Shown here in pieces: positions 19,937 to 28,666 of a DNA stretch of 64,000 bases. The position numbers were made by a program, and so were the translations under genes. The first letter of the stretch is position 1, and every line of letters starts with the position of its first letter. Under the pieces are notes generated by a model. It was not told where the DNA came from, did not search any database, and saw only the letters and a program-made list of their open reading frames with translations. Source of the stretch: Actinomycetes bacterium (GTDB taxonomy: Bacteria; Actinomycetota; Acidimicrobiia; Acidimicrobiales; Microtrichaceae); NCBI GenBank assembly GCA_029782335.1, contig JAKOVA010000002.1:1-64000 (forward strand), in the 5' to 3' direction.

Positions 19937-21577
19937 TCAACCGCGTCGAAGGCGTTCGGCGAGCTGCCCGAGGAGCCGGCGGCTCCCCTCGACGTTGAGG
20001 GCGACTGCGGCCGCGGCGTAGGTGGCGAGGCCAAGCGGCGTCACGACCAGCAGTCGGCTGAGCGCGCCGCCGGGCACCGCCACGCGTGTGAGGGCGATCA
20101 CCCCTGCCATGACGGCGGACGCTGCGACGATTCGCAGGGCCTGGTCTGCCAGGTGACGAAGGCGGTGACGATCGCCGAGGCCCACCCGGCGGTGCAGTAC
20201 CACGAGCGAGACGGCTGCGGCGATGAGGTACGCGGCCGAATAGGCGCCCGCGAGGCCGACCGCACCGGCCCCGATGAGCGCGAACGCCCCGAGCACGTTC
20301 AGCCCGTTCTCCAACAGGTTCAGCAGGAACGGGGTTCGTGTGTCGCTCAGCGCGTAGAAGGCCCGGAGGGTCAGCAGATACACCGAATATCCGGTGAGTC
20401 CGATCGCGAACGCGACGAGCGTGCGACCCGCGAGCAGCGCGTCGCTCAGCGTGTAGTCCCCGTGGCGCAACATGACGACGGCCAACTCGTTGCCCAAGAG
20501 GACATAGCCGACCGCGGCAGGAACGATGAGGGCCAACAGCGCGCGGAGCGCCTGTGCGAAACGCGTTTGATACGCGGCGACGTCTCGATCGACCGCCGCC
20601 CGGGCGAGTTCCGGGAGAAACGTCGTCATCAGCGTCACGGCGATGAGGCCATGGGGGAGCTGGAAGTAGATGAACGCGTTCTGGTAGGCGGTGACCTTGC
20701 CCGCCGGTGGTCGGTCCGCAAGTCGGAGCACCACCGCGAGCGCCACCTGATTCGCGGCGACGTAGCCGAGCGTCCAACCCGAAAGCCGCACGAGCTGTCG
20801 CAACATCGGGTGGCGCCAGTCGAAGTTCCATCGCAGCCGGATGCCCGCCCCTCGCATCGAGTGGATCAACGGGATCGTCATCGCGACGATCCCGGCGGTC
20901 GTGCCCAGGCCGAGCACGAGCCGAGCGGTGGGGTCGCTGCCGATCGCGGAGATCCCGTTTCGCGGGCCACCGGGATACGCGACGACGAGGTAGCCGCACA
21001 CGGCGATCACGATGACGTTGTTGAGCACCGGCGTGAACGCTGCGGCCAGATACCTCCGGCGGGCGTTCAACGCGCCGGTGGCGAGGGCGGTCAGCCCGTA
21101 GAATAGAATCTCGGGCAGCAGGAGCTGCAACAGCGGGACGAGCAGGTCGATCTTCTGCGCTGCATGAGGCCGTCCGGCGTCGACATAGACGCGGGCGAGC
21201 AGCGGCGATGCCACGACCGCGATGACCGAGACGGCCGCGAGGGTGACGAGGCCGACGCTGAAGAGCGCCGAGGGCCCGCTCGGATCACGCTCACGGTCCG
21301 CCTTGACGAACAGGGGGATCATCGTGGCCGACAGCACGCCCCCGATGAGCAGCTCGTAGATGATGTTCGGGGTCGTGTTCGCGAGGTTGTACGCGTCGCT
21401 GAACAGGTCGCTGCCGAGCGCCGCAGCCAGTGCGATTACTCGGATCATTCCCGTCAGACGACTGAGGCCCGTTCCGATCGCGACGGCCATCGACGAGCGG
21501 AGCAGTCGAGGGTTTCCGTCCTCGTCGTCGTGGTCGACGACGGCTCGGTCAGATTCGACCGCGTCGTCGGGGCTCAC
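19937..21577 (-). CDS. murJ: Lipid II flippase MurJ
   Basis: Flips lipid-linked peptidoglycan precursor across the membrane (MOP superfamily). The 546 residues carry about 14 membrane helices. Family features include the N-terminal SSMAVAIGTGLSRLTGMIR and LLIGGVLSATMIPLF near residues 60-75. GTG 21577 sits in a GTGA overlap with the upstream gene; a longer in-frame start at 22102 would overlap that gene throughout with Arg-rich nonsense translation and is rejected. It is the last gene of a five-gene minus-strand operon. There is no C-terminal pseudokinase/extracellular extension like that of the mycobacterial MviN protein. Confidence 0.94.
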   Translation of the reverse strand: MSPDDAVESDRAVVDHDDEDGNPRLLRSSMAVAIGTGLSRLTGMIRVIALAAALGSDLFSDAYNLANTTPNIIYELLIGGVLSATMIPLFVKADRERDPSGPSALFSVGLVTLAAVSVIAVVASPLLARVYVDAGRPHAAQKIDLLVPLLQLLLPEILFYGLTALATGALNARRRYLAAAFTPVLNNVIVIAVCGYLVVAYPGGPRNGISAIGSDPTARLVLGLGTTAGIVAMTIPLIHSMRGAGIRLRWNFDWRHPMLRQLVRLSGWTLGYVAANQVALAVVLRLADRPPAGKVTAYQNAFIYFQLPHGLIAVTLMTTFLPELARAAVDRDVAAYQTRFAQALRALLALIVPAAVGYVLLGNELAVVMLRHGDYTLSDALLAGRTLVAFAIGLTGYSVYLLTLRAFYALSDTRTPFLLNLLENGLNVLGAFALIGAGAVGLAGAYSAAYLIAAAVSLVVLHRRVGLGDRHRLRHLADQALRIVAASAVMAGVIALTRVAVPGGALSRLLVVTPLGLATYAAAAVALNVEGSRRLLGQLAERLRRG

Positions 21578-22332
21578 GTCCCGCCTGTCGCGCCGCTGAC
21601 GCCGCGGGCGGTCTCGAGTCCCTGGCGCAGCGCTTCCATCTCGTCGCCGATCGCGCTGAACTCGGCTCCGACGTCGTCGACACTGCCGATGACGGCACCA
21701 CCGGTGGACGCGGACAGTTCGATCGCGCGGGTCACCGTGTCCTCGAGCCGCTCTGCGAGCAGCCGCAACTTGTCGCGGGTGGCGGTAATGGCCGCGTCCA
21801 TTCGTGACGCAGTCTCGAGTTGGGAGCGAATCGCCGCCTCGGTGCGTTGGGTGATGTCGGTCGAATACCCCGATCGTTGCAGCTCGTCGAGCTCGCGTTG
21901 TGCGCCGGCGGCGTCGACTCGACGCCGTGCCTCGGTGAGCGCGTGGCCTGCATATGCGGTTCGCCAACACTCGAGCACGCCATGGTGGAGGTTGTCGCCG
22001 AGCAACTCGAGCCGCTCGCGGATCGGCCCGGCGGTGGCTCGACGCACTGCGTCGCGGTACTGCTTCTCGGCAGCGAGTGCGCTCTGCACCAATCGACGCC
22101 ACGGTTCGTCGAGGGCGAAGGGGTCGATGCGGTCTTCTTTGGGGCCGCGGGGGATCGCAGCGCCGACACGTGCGGCGAAGAACAGCACGCCGCCGACGAT
22201 GGCCCCGAGGGGGTTCCCCAAGGCGAGGATCCCGAGGGCTGTCCCGGCGCCCGCAGCGAGGATGCCAGACGGTGACGTGATGGCGCGCGCGACGGGACGG
22301 CTGAAGAAGCGGTCACGGAGCGAGGGTGCCAC
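21574..22332 (-). CDS. Coiled-coil membrane protein, unknown
   Basis: The 252 residues start with a basic segment and a Gly/Ala-rich hydrophobic hairpin (about 19-55, GILAAGAGTALGILALGNP), ending at a PRGPKEDRIDPFAL linker. Residues about 75-235 are predicted helical with heptad-like spacing. No domain was recognised. It overlaps murJ by GTGA and follows the VWA lipoprotein by 14 bases, so it is part of the same operon. The layout suggests a cytoplasmic coiled coil tethered to the membrane, possibly bridging the exported VWA protein and the ATPase (inference). Confidence 0.75.
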   Translation of the reverse strand: MAPSLRDRFFSRPVARAITSPSGILAAGAGTALGILALGNPLGAIVGGVLFFAARVGAAIPRGPKEDRIDPFALDEPWRRLVQSALAAEKQYRDAVRRATAGPIRERLELLGDNLHHGVLECWRTAYAGHALTEARRRVDAAGAQRELDELQRSGYSTDITQRTEAAIRSQLETASRMDAAITATRDKLRLLAERLEDTVTRAIELSASTGGAVIGSVDDVGAEFSAIGDEMEALRQGLETARGVSGATGGT

Positions 22333-22346
22333 GGCGATCGATTCCC

Positions 22347-24167
22347 TCAGAAGTTCGACACGACCTGCGTGAAGACCTCGCTGATGGATGAAGCGTCGGT
22401 CGCGTTGTACGCAGCGGCGTTCGAAGCTTCGGCCATCGATCGCAGCGACGGCATGTCGGCGTCAGCGCCGTAGCCGATCGTGAAAACCCGCACGGGCTTC
22501 GCGTTCTCGCCGGTGGACCCTTGTCGGATCTGGGTGAGGAGGTTGGACTCCTGGCGACGGTCATCGGCGCTGTTCCCGTCGTCGTTGCGGCCGTCGGTGA
22601 GCAGCAGCACTGCGTTGATCCGAGCGGGGTCGTAGCCGTTGAGCACGTCGCGGTACGACGCCGCCGCCACGTCGAACAGTGGCGTGCCGTTCGTGGGGAT
22701 CAGGTTGCCGATCTGGCGTTTGAGCATCTCACGGTTCTGGCCGATCGCTCCGATGGGAACCAGATCGAGGTACATGCGGCTCTGGTCGGGGCCGAGGCCC
22801 GTCGAGAAGATCCGCAGCCCGACCTCGTCGTCGTCCTTGAAATCGTCGAGCGCTTGGACCGCCGCGCGTTTGGCCAACTCGAGCTTCGTGTCGGAGGAGT
22901 CGGCTCCCGCCGAGTCGCCCATCGACCCCGAGACGTCCAAGACGATCAGCACACGGGCGGTCTTGCGGTTGACCGCCCACTGATCGAGAAGGTCGACCAT
23001 CACCTTGGGTCGCGGAACCTGCAGCAGCGTCGCCGGCTGGCTGGGGTCGACTCCGTGTGCGGCGTCGACCGGCGCCGCGATCGACACCTTCGGGTTGGCA
23101 GGTCGGAACCCGAACTTCAACACCCGGCGTTGATTCGCCGGCTCCTGAACGAACTCCTGGAACTTGGTCGCCGCCTGCCGCTTCGCGTCGGTCACCCAGG
23201 GGGCATCGAGAATGAAGAACGGACTGTCGGAGTACAACGTCCCCTCCGCCGGGTAGACCGCGACGAGGGGAGTCTTCGGTTTGCGGGGCTCCTCGCCCGG
23301 GTCGAGCACGCCGTCGGGGTTCCCGGCGTTGTAGTCGATGACCGACTTCTCCTCGACCGCGACCGCCGATGCGTAGGTCAACGCGGTGCCACGCCGGTCG
23401 GCCCGGTACCAGTTGTTGAGGAAGGTCATGGTGATGTCGCCGTAGTGGACCACTGCCGACTCGATGCCGCGGTTGAACTCGACGGTCGCGGGGTTGGTGA
23501 GGTCTTCGGAGGTGAGGTCCTGGGTTTTTCCGACGGCGGCGTAGTTCTGCGCGATGAGCGCCGAGAGGCCCGAAGTGGAGAAGTTCGGGTTGGTCTTGCC
23601 GAGCCGGAAGGGGCCCCACTCCGGGTGTCCGTAGAGCGCCCACCCCTGAGGGTCCTGCGCGAGTCGCAGAATGTCGGACCACTCGACTGGGGTTGCCGGG
23701 TAACCCATGGCGTTCGCCATCGGCTTCGGCATGGCGATCACCAGCGGCGTCAACATGAACGGTTGTGCGTCCGGTGACGTCATCGCCGCGGCGCCCCGGT
23801 CGGCGAGCCGCTGGTTGAGGATCGCTCCCCACGAACTCGCCGCGGGTGACCAGATGACCGGTTTCGGTCCGTCGGTCCGCTCATCCCAGCCGTTGGCGAG
23901 TGCCGACATCCCGACGCCGGAGGACTTCTTTTGCACCCGGACCACCACGCAGTCGCCTCCGACACGCTCGTTGCGCCGGTTGAAGCTCTCGGCGAGGGCC
24001 GTGAGCAGGTCGAGCTTCTCGGGGGAGACGGCGGTGTCGACCGTGACGCAATTGCTGGGCGTCGTCGGCGCCTCCGCCTCGTTGCCGTCGCCTCCGCAGG
24101 CGACGAGGAGGCCGGCGACCACTGCGAGCGCGCCGAGCGCGAGTGTCGTTCGAGACAAGCGGTTCAT
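22347..24167 (-). CDS. Lipoprotein with solute-binding and VWA domains
   Basis: The 606 residues start with a lipoprotein signal (LLVAC, Cys24). Residues about 40-375 look like a type 2 periplasmic binding protein (LLTALAESFNRR, VIWSPAASSWGAIL, FFILDAPWV). Residues about 400-605 are a von Willebrand A domain with the MIDAS D-x-S-x-S in VLDVSGSMGD near 410 and LLTDGRND further on. A binding module and a VWA module are thus fused on the outer face of the membrane. ATG 24167 is in an ATGA overlap with the upstream gene. Similar fusions occur in other Actinobacteria; the ligand is unknown. Confidence 0.85.
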   Translation of the reverse strand: MNRLSRTTLALGALAVVAGLLVACGGDGNEAEAPTTPSNCVTVDTAVSPEKLDLLTALAESFNRRNERVGGDCVVVRVQKKSSGVGMSALANGWDERTDGPKPVIWSPAASSWGAILNQRLADRGAAAMTSPDAQPFMLTPLVIAMPKPMANAMGYPATPVEWSDILRLAQDPQGWALYGHPEWGPFRLGKTNPNFSTSGLSALIAQNYAAVGKTQDLTSEDLTNPATVEFNRGIESAVVHYGDITMTFLNNWYRADRRGTALTYASAVAVEEKSVIDYNAGNPDGVLDPGEEPRKPKTPLVAVYPAEGTLYSDSPFFILDAPWVTDAKRQAATKFQEFVQEPANQRRVLKFGFRPANPKVSIAAPVDAAHGVDPSQPATLLQVPRPKVMVDLLDQWAVNRKTARVLIVLDVSGSMGDSAGADSSDTKLELAKRAAVQALDDFKDDDEVGLRIFSTGLGPDQSRMYLDLVPIGAIGQNREMLKRQIGNLIPTNGTPLFDVAAASYRDVLNGYDPARINAVLLLTDGRNDDGNSADDRRQESNLLTQIRQGSTGENAKPVRVFTIGYGADADMPSLRSMAEASNAAAYNATDASSISEVFTQVVSNF

Positions 24168-25039
24168 CGGGTTACGTCTTTCACTCGTTCACGGAGGGTA
24201 GCGAGCGCCCCGGGGTTGAAGTCCCGCGTGCCGCGCCCGGCGCGCCACCCGGCCCGGGTGAGGGCGGCCCGGAGCTGCTCGAGTGGCACCGCATCGGGGT
24301 TGCCGGCGATCACGACCGCGACGGTCGGCCCATCCGGGGGGACGACCGCATCGACCGCCTGGGGGTTGACGCCGGAAGCGTCGACGCCGAGGCCGAGCGC
24401 AACGTCGAAGACGCCGGTCGTCTGGATCTGACGGATGACCGGCGCCCCTCGGCTCACGAGGTTCGCGGAGTGCTCGACCTCGTTCAGCCACTGATCGAAG
24501 CCGTCGTCCTCGTCGATGTCGTTGCGGGCGAAGTCGGTGCGGGGTCGGTCGCCGTCATGGAGATGCCCGGCGACGAGCGCCCCGATCCCGGCGAGACCGC
24601 TCGTGGTGTCGACCGAGTCGTGGGCGACGCGGCGGCCGGGCTCCGCAAGGCACTGCCAAGTGTGGCACGAGGTCAGCTCCGGGGCGCGACGCAGGACCGC
24701 GGCGACCGACGTGTGGGCGATCGGGGCGCTGGTCTCCAGTAGCGGCTGGGCGGGCCCGAAACCGGCGATCGTGACCCAGGGCGACGCGACCACCCACGCG
24801 TCGGCGTCGAGGGAACCGCCCGTCGCGAGCCGCTCGGCGGTGACCGCCGGCCGTTCGCTGCGGACATCGACGCCGCTGAGGGCACGGCACGCCGCTTCGA
24901 GCACGTTGTCACAGATGATCGACCGGCGGTGCTCCGGCGCGTCGCTGTCGCGTGCGTTGTCGTCCCGCAACGCACGCCGGAGCGCGATCGCCCCGAGGAC
25001 CATCGCGACCGACAGCAGGAGCGCCCCGAGGCGCTTCAC
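24164..25039 (-). CDS. Exported binding-protein-like protein, unknown
   Basis: The 291 residues begin with one hydrophobic helix (about 4-22, LGALLLSVAMVLGAIAL) without a lipobox, so it is membrane-anchored or secreted. The remainder has alternating strands and helices resembling a periplasmic-binding fold (CDNVLEAACRAL, DAWVVASPWVTIAGFG, VAVVIAGNPDAVPLEQL) with four cysteines that could form two disulfides. GTG 25039 overlaps the AAA+ gene stop (GTGA); the GTG four codons further upstream is less likely. No named family was recognised. Its place between the ATPase and the VWA lipoprotein argues for a shared system. Confidence 0.7.
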   Translation of the reverse strand: MKRLGALLLSVAMVLGAIALRRALRDDNARDSDAPEHRRSIICDNVLEAACRALSGVDVRSERPAVTAERLATGGSLDADAWVVASPWVTIAGFGPAQPLLETSAPIAHTSVAAVLRRAPELTSCHTWQCLAEPGRRVAHDSVDTTSGLAGIGALVAGHLHDGDRPRTDFARNDIDEDDGFDQWLNEVEHSANLVSRGAPVIRQIQTTGVFDVALGLGVDASGVNPQAVDAVVPPDGPTVAVVIAGNPDAVPLEQLRAALTRAGWRAGRGTRDFNPGALATLRERVKDVTR

Positions 25040-26502
25040 GGCGTGACCCACGGCGGTGGAGGCGGATCGGCGTGTCCCGGCGCGCCGGCCGCCAGAGACC
25101 CGGAGGGCGGATGGAGCGGCAGATCCTCGGGAAGCAGGGTGATCAGATCGGACTCACCGGGTGACTCGAGCCCGACGATGCGGCTCGCCTGACGGGCGAC
25201 GGCGTCCTCGAAAATGTTGCGGGCGAAGCGACCGTTACCGAAGCCTTTATCTCGCGGCGCGTCGTGGAAGATTCGCTGGAGTTTCGCTTTCGCGGCGTCG
25301 TTGAGCTCGTAGCGTTTGGCGCCCGCGATCGACTCGAAGATCATCAGGAGTTCGTCGTCGGAGTAGTCGGGAAACTCGATCGTGGTAGGGAAGCGGCTCC
25401 GGAGACCAGGATTGGCGTCGAGGAAGTCGCCCATCTCGTCGGGGTAGCCGGCGACGACGACCGCCACTCGATCCCGGCGATCCTCCATCAACTTCACGAT
25501 GGCGTCGATCGCTTCACGGCCGAAGTCGTTCTCGCCCCCGCGGGTCAGCGTGTAGGCCTCGTCGATGAAGAGCATGCCGCCGTCGGCCTCGTCGAAGCGT
25601 TTGGTCACCTGCGGCGCGGTTTGGCCGACAAAGCCGGCGACGAGGCCGCTTCGGTCGGTCTCGGTCAAATGCCCGCGCTCCAACACGCCGAGCGTGCGGA
25701 AAATCTTGGCGAGCAGCCTCGCGACGGTGGTCTTTCCCGTCCCGGGGTTTCCGACGAACACGAGGTGCTGGCTTGTCTCGACCGTCGGAAGCCCGTGTTC
25801 CGTCCGGAGGCGCTGCACTTGGAGCAGGTCGGCGATCCGAGCGACCCGTGCCTTCACCTCGCTGAGCCCGACGAGGCCGAGGAGCTCCGCCATCAGCGTC
25901 TCGAGGGGGACGGGCGGCTCATCGACCGGTTGGGCCGGTGCTGGTTGGGGGCTGTCCGCCGGGGCCACCGTGTCAGCGGGCCCGCTCGGCGCGACCACCT
26001 GTTCGTTGGAAACCTCGCGGATCCGTCCGACGAGCATCGAGCGGAACGAGGCGATCGCATCGAGTTCGGCCTGGCTCGTCGCGACGTCGAGCGCAGCGAC
26101 CGCATGCATCACGTCCATCGCTCGGCTGTAGTACGTCCAGGCGTAGGAGCGGTCGTGCGAGGCGGCGACGAGGATCTCGAACATCGTCGACGGTGTCGAC
26201 AGCCAACGACCCTTGTCGGCGACGAGGGTCGAGCCCCGGAGCTGCTGGGGTGTTGCGCCGGCGAGCTGCTCATCACCGAGGAGCGGTCCGAAGGTTCGGG
26301 CCAGGGCCCACAGTTCGGGATCGGCGTGGCGGCCGTCCGCGTCGATGAACGCGGTGACGATGTTGAAGGCCTCGTTGATGGCGTCGTCGCGTGACCGATC
26401 GGGCCGCGCCGCGGGCAGGCCGGCGGTCACTTCGGCGAGCGCGGCGCCGACCTGGTCGACGAACGCGTCAACCGAAGGAGAGAGCGGGTCCGCGCCGTTC
26501 AT
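25036..26502 (-). CDS. AAA+ ATPase (CbxX/CfqX type) with TerB-like N-terminus
   Basis: The 488 residues divide into a helical N-terminal domain (about 40-165), a Pro/Ala linker (170-200) and a CbxX/CfqX/SpoVK-type AAA+ domain (205-480). Walker A is GNPGTGKT (251-258) and Walker B MLFIDEAYTL (310-319), with the family's glycine-rich VAGFVGQTA pore segment near 288-296. The N-terminal part has a TerB-like pattern (FIDADGRHADPELWAL), an assignment that needs a profile search. A TAGCCT hexamer lies eight bases before ATG 26502. It heads the operon that runs through the VWA lipoprotein to murJ, and probably remodels one of those partners from the cytoplasm. Confidence 0.88.
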   Translation of the reverse strand: MNGADPLSPSVDAFVDQVGAALAEVTAGLPAARPDRSRDDAINEAFNIVTAFIDADGRHADPELWALARTFGPLLGDEQLAGATPQQLRGSTLVADKGRWLSTPSTMFEILVAASHDRSYAWTYYSRAMDVMHAVAALDVATSQAELDAIASFRSMLVGRIREVSNEQVVAPSGPADTVAPADSPQPAPAQPVDEPPVPLETLMAELLGLVGLSEVKARVARIADLLQVQRLRTEHGLPTVETSQHLVFVGNPGTGKTTVARLLAKIFRTLGVLERGHLTETDRSGLVAGFVGQTAPQVTKRFDEADGGMLFIDEAYTLTRGGENDFGREAIDAIVKLMEDRRDRVAVVVAGYPDEMGDFLDANPGLRSRFPTTIEFPDYSDDELLMIFESIAGAKRYELNDAAKAKLQRIFHDAPRDKGFGNGRFARNIFEDAVARQASRIVGLESPGESDLITLLPEDLPLHPPSGSLAAGAPGHADPPPPPWVTP

Positions 26503-26510
26503 CCGGGCGG

Positions 26511-26516
26511 AGGCTA
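26511..26516 (-). promoter_or_regulatory. Putative -10 (TAGCCT) of the AAA/VWA/murJ operon
   Basis: On the minus strand TAGCCT is followed by eight bases and ATG 26502, in the 50-base gap after the DsbA-like gene. This would make the five-gene operon an independent, nearly leaderless transcript. Confidence 0.5.
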
Positions 26517-26552
26517 CCGGCGCCGCGATTCAGCGCGGCTCATCTCGGCTCG

Positions 26553-27194
26553 TCACGGCGCTGAGCGGGCTGCTGCCCGCTGGAGCGCTCGCTCGAACAC
26601 TTCGGTCGGCTGCGCTCCCGCGACCGCGAGCGCGCCGTCGATCAAGAAGTACGGCACACCCGTCACGCCGAGATCGAGCGCCGCGTCTTCGTCCGCTCGG
26701 ACCTCAGCGGCGAACTCGTCGCCGACGAGCATCTCGGCGACCTCCGTCCGGTCCAGCCCGGCGTCGACACCGATGCGGGCGAGGGTGAGGTGGTCGCTGA
26801 TGGTCTCACCGTCGGTGAAGTAGGCGCGAAGGAGTCGTTCTTTCACGTTGAGGGCTAGGTCGTGGGTGGCGGCGAGGTGGATCAGCCGATGGGCGTCGAA
26901 GGTGTTCGCGCGGACGGCACGGTCGAAGCGGAAATCGATCCCGAGCGGCTCGCCTTGTTGGCGAAGGCTGTCGTTCGCCGCGTGCGCCTGTTCGAGCGAC
27001 ATGCCGTACTTCTTCGCGAGATGCTCCTCGATGGTGCCCGTTGCGGCCGCCGGAGCGTTGGGGTTCAGCTCGAAGCTCCTGATGTGAAGGTCGAGCTCAC
27101 CCTCGAGGCCAACGTTGACCACTGCCGCCTGAAGGCGGCGGAGGCCGAGGAAGCAGAAGGGGCACACCACGTCCGACCACATCTCGATTCGCAT
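26553..27194 (-). CDS. DsbA-family oxidoreductase (FrnE-like)
   Basis: Thioredoxin-fold oxidoreductase of the cytoplasmic FrnE/2-hydroxychromene isomerase-like group. The 213 residues have the C-P-F-C active site at 11-14 (SDVVCPFCFLG) and the cis-Pro loop GVTGVPYFLIDG near 177. No signal peptide is present, so it is cytoplasmic. A purine-rich stretch (GGGAAGGG) precedes the ATG. It ends 50 bases before the ATPase operon on the same strand, and is divergent from proA. Confidence 0.88.
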   Translation of the reverse strand: MRIEMWSDVVCPFCFLGLRRLQAAVVNVGLEGELDLHIRSFELNPNAPAAATGTIEEHLAKKYGMSLEQAHAANDSLRQQGEPLGIDFRFDRAVRANTFDAHRLIHLAATHDLALNVKERLLRAYFTDGETISDHLTLARIGVDAGLDRTEVAEMLVGDEFAAEVRADEDAALDLGVTGVPYFLIDGALAVAGAQPTEVFERALQRAAARSAP

Positions 27195-27338
27195 GCCCTT
27201 CCCAACCTCGGTCCGTCCGCCGTCATTCCAGGGGCTCGATGCTGCTCGTCATCCCCTTCGGCCACGTCGTCTTCGGTGCCGGCGATGGTGCCGGTGCCGG
27301 TGTCGGTGACGGCCGCGGATCGCTCAGCACGACGCGGG

Positions 27339-27344
27339 TAGCCT
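27339..27344 (+). promoter_or_regulatory. Putative -10 (TAGCCT) of proA
   Basis: TAGCCT is followed by six bases and the proA ATG, without a Shine-Dalgarno. The rest of the 156-base divergent gap contains a short GGTGCC-type repeat but no other clear signal. Confidence 0.55.
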
Positions 27345-27350
27345 GCGGGG

Positions 27351-28598
27351 ATGTCCGTCACGCCGATCGCCGAGCTCGGGCGTCGGGCCGCGGCAGCGGC
27401 CGCAACGGTCGCCGCAGCCTCGACCGCCCAGAAAGACGAGACGTTGCGTCTCGCCGCAGACCTGCTCGAAGCCCGCTCCGCTGAGATTCTCGCGGCGAAC
27501 GAACTCGATGTCGCTGCGGCTCGTGAGCGAGGCGAGTCGAGCACCGTCATCGATCGACTGATGCTCACCGAGGCAAAGATCGCCGCCATGGCGGCCGGGT
27601 TGCGCCAGGTTGCCGGGCTCGCGGATCCGGTCGGAGAGGTACTCGGCGGTTGGGTTCGACCGAACGGGTTGCGGATCAGCCAGGTGCGTGTTCCCCTCGG
27701 CGTTGTCGGCATCATCTACGAGAACCGCCCCAACGTCACCTCCGACGCCTTCGGGCTGTGCTTGAAGTCAGGCAACGTCGCCTTCCTGCGGGGTTCCTCG
27801 GGTGCGATCCGCTCGAACCTTGCGATCGCCGCCGTGCTGCGCGCCGCCCTCAACAAAGGCGGCCTGCCCGAGGACGCGCTCGTCGTCGTCGACGACACCT
27901 CGCGCGAGGCGGCGGTCGAGTTCATGCAGCTTCGCGGGGTGATCGACTGCCTCATCCCCCGTGGTGGGCCATCACTGATCGCGTCGATCCAGGAGCATGC
28001 GACCGTTCCGTTCATCATCGACGGCGACGGCAACTGTCACCTCTACGTCGACGCCGCCGCCGACCTGGCGATGGCCGAGTCGCTGCTGCTCAACGGAAAG
28101 ACCCAGCGGCCGTCGGTGTGCAACGCGCTCGAATCGCTGGTTGTTCACCAGGCGGTCGCGGAGCAGTTCCTTCCCCGGGTGGATGCGGTGCTCGGTGAGG
28201 TCGAGTTGGTCGGCGACGAGCGCGCCACCGCAGCGATCCCACGTTGTGAACCCGCAGCGGACGATGACTTCTCCCGAGAGTTCCTCGATCTGAAGCTCTC
28301 GATTCGGGTGGTCGATTCCCTCGACGAGGCGATCGCGCATGTCAACGAGACGGGTTCGGGCCACTCGGAAGCGATCGTGACCGAGGACCTGCGCGTCGCG
28401 GATCGCTTCGTGGCCGAGGTCGACGCGGCGGCAGTGTTGGTGAACGCGTCGACGCGGTTCGTCGACGGTGAGGAGTTCGGCTTCGGGGCAGAGATCGGCA
28501 TCTCGACCCAGAAGCTGCACGCTCGGGGCCCGATGGGGCTTCGCGAGCTCACGACCGCGAAGTACGTCGTGCGAGGCGACGGCCAAACCCGCGGCTGA
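27351..28598 (+). CDS. proA: Glutamate-5-semialdehyde dehydrogenase
   Basis: NADPH-dependent reduction of glutamyl 5-phosphate, second step of proline synthesis. The 415 residues match the family length and contain GVVGIIYENRPNVTSDAF, LCLKSGNVAFLRG and the catalytic cysteine region QRPSVCNALESLVVH, with the C-terminal signature FVDGEEFGFGAEIGISTQKLHARGPMG split across 370-395. It works with the proB product. The gene is single and followed by an unusual repeat spacer. Confidence 0.97.
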   Translation: MSVTPIAELGRRAAAAAATVAAASTAQKDETLRLAADLLEARSAEILAANELDVAAARERGESSTVIDRLMLTEAKIAAMAAGLRQVAGLADPVGEVLGGWVRPNGLRISQVRVPLGVVGIIYENRPNVTSDAFGLCLKSGNVAFLRGSSGAIRSNLAIAAVLRAALNKGGLPEDALVVVDDTSREAAVEFMQLRGVIDCLIPRGGPSLIASIQEHATVPFIIDGDGNCHLYVDAAADLAMAESLLLNGKTQRPSVCNALESLVVHQAVAEQFLPRVDAVLGEVELVGDERATAAIPRCEPAADDDFSREFLDLKLSIRVVDSLDEAIAHVNETGSGHSEAIVTEDLRVADRFVAEVDAAAVLVNASTRFVDGEEFGFGAEIGISTQKLHARGPMGLRELTTAKYVVRGDGQTRG

Positions 28599-28666
28599 TT
28601 CGTTCTGCCCACCCCGTTCGTTCTGTCCACCCCGTTCGTTCTGCCCCACCCCCGTTCGTTCTGTCC
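28599..28666. repeat. Degenerate 18-bp direct repeats after proA
   Basis: Four consecutive copies of CCGTTCGTTCTGTCCACC (the first lacks three bases, the third has an extra C, the fourth runs into a hairpin) start at the proA stop codon. C/T variation at one position is the main difference. Spacing is about 18 bases with no unique spacers, so it is not a CRISPR array. Confidence 0.85.

Noticed and set aside
21578-22102. N-terminal extension of MurJ by 175 codons
   Set aside because: It lies wholly inside the coiled-coil gene in another frame and gives Arg-rich sequence; the GTGA overlap at 21574-21577 gives the natural start.
28599-28666. CRISPR-like array
   Set aside because: Units of about 18 bp are directly adjacent with no unique spacers and no cas genes are present.
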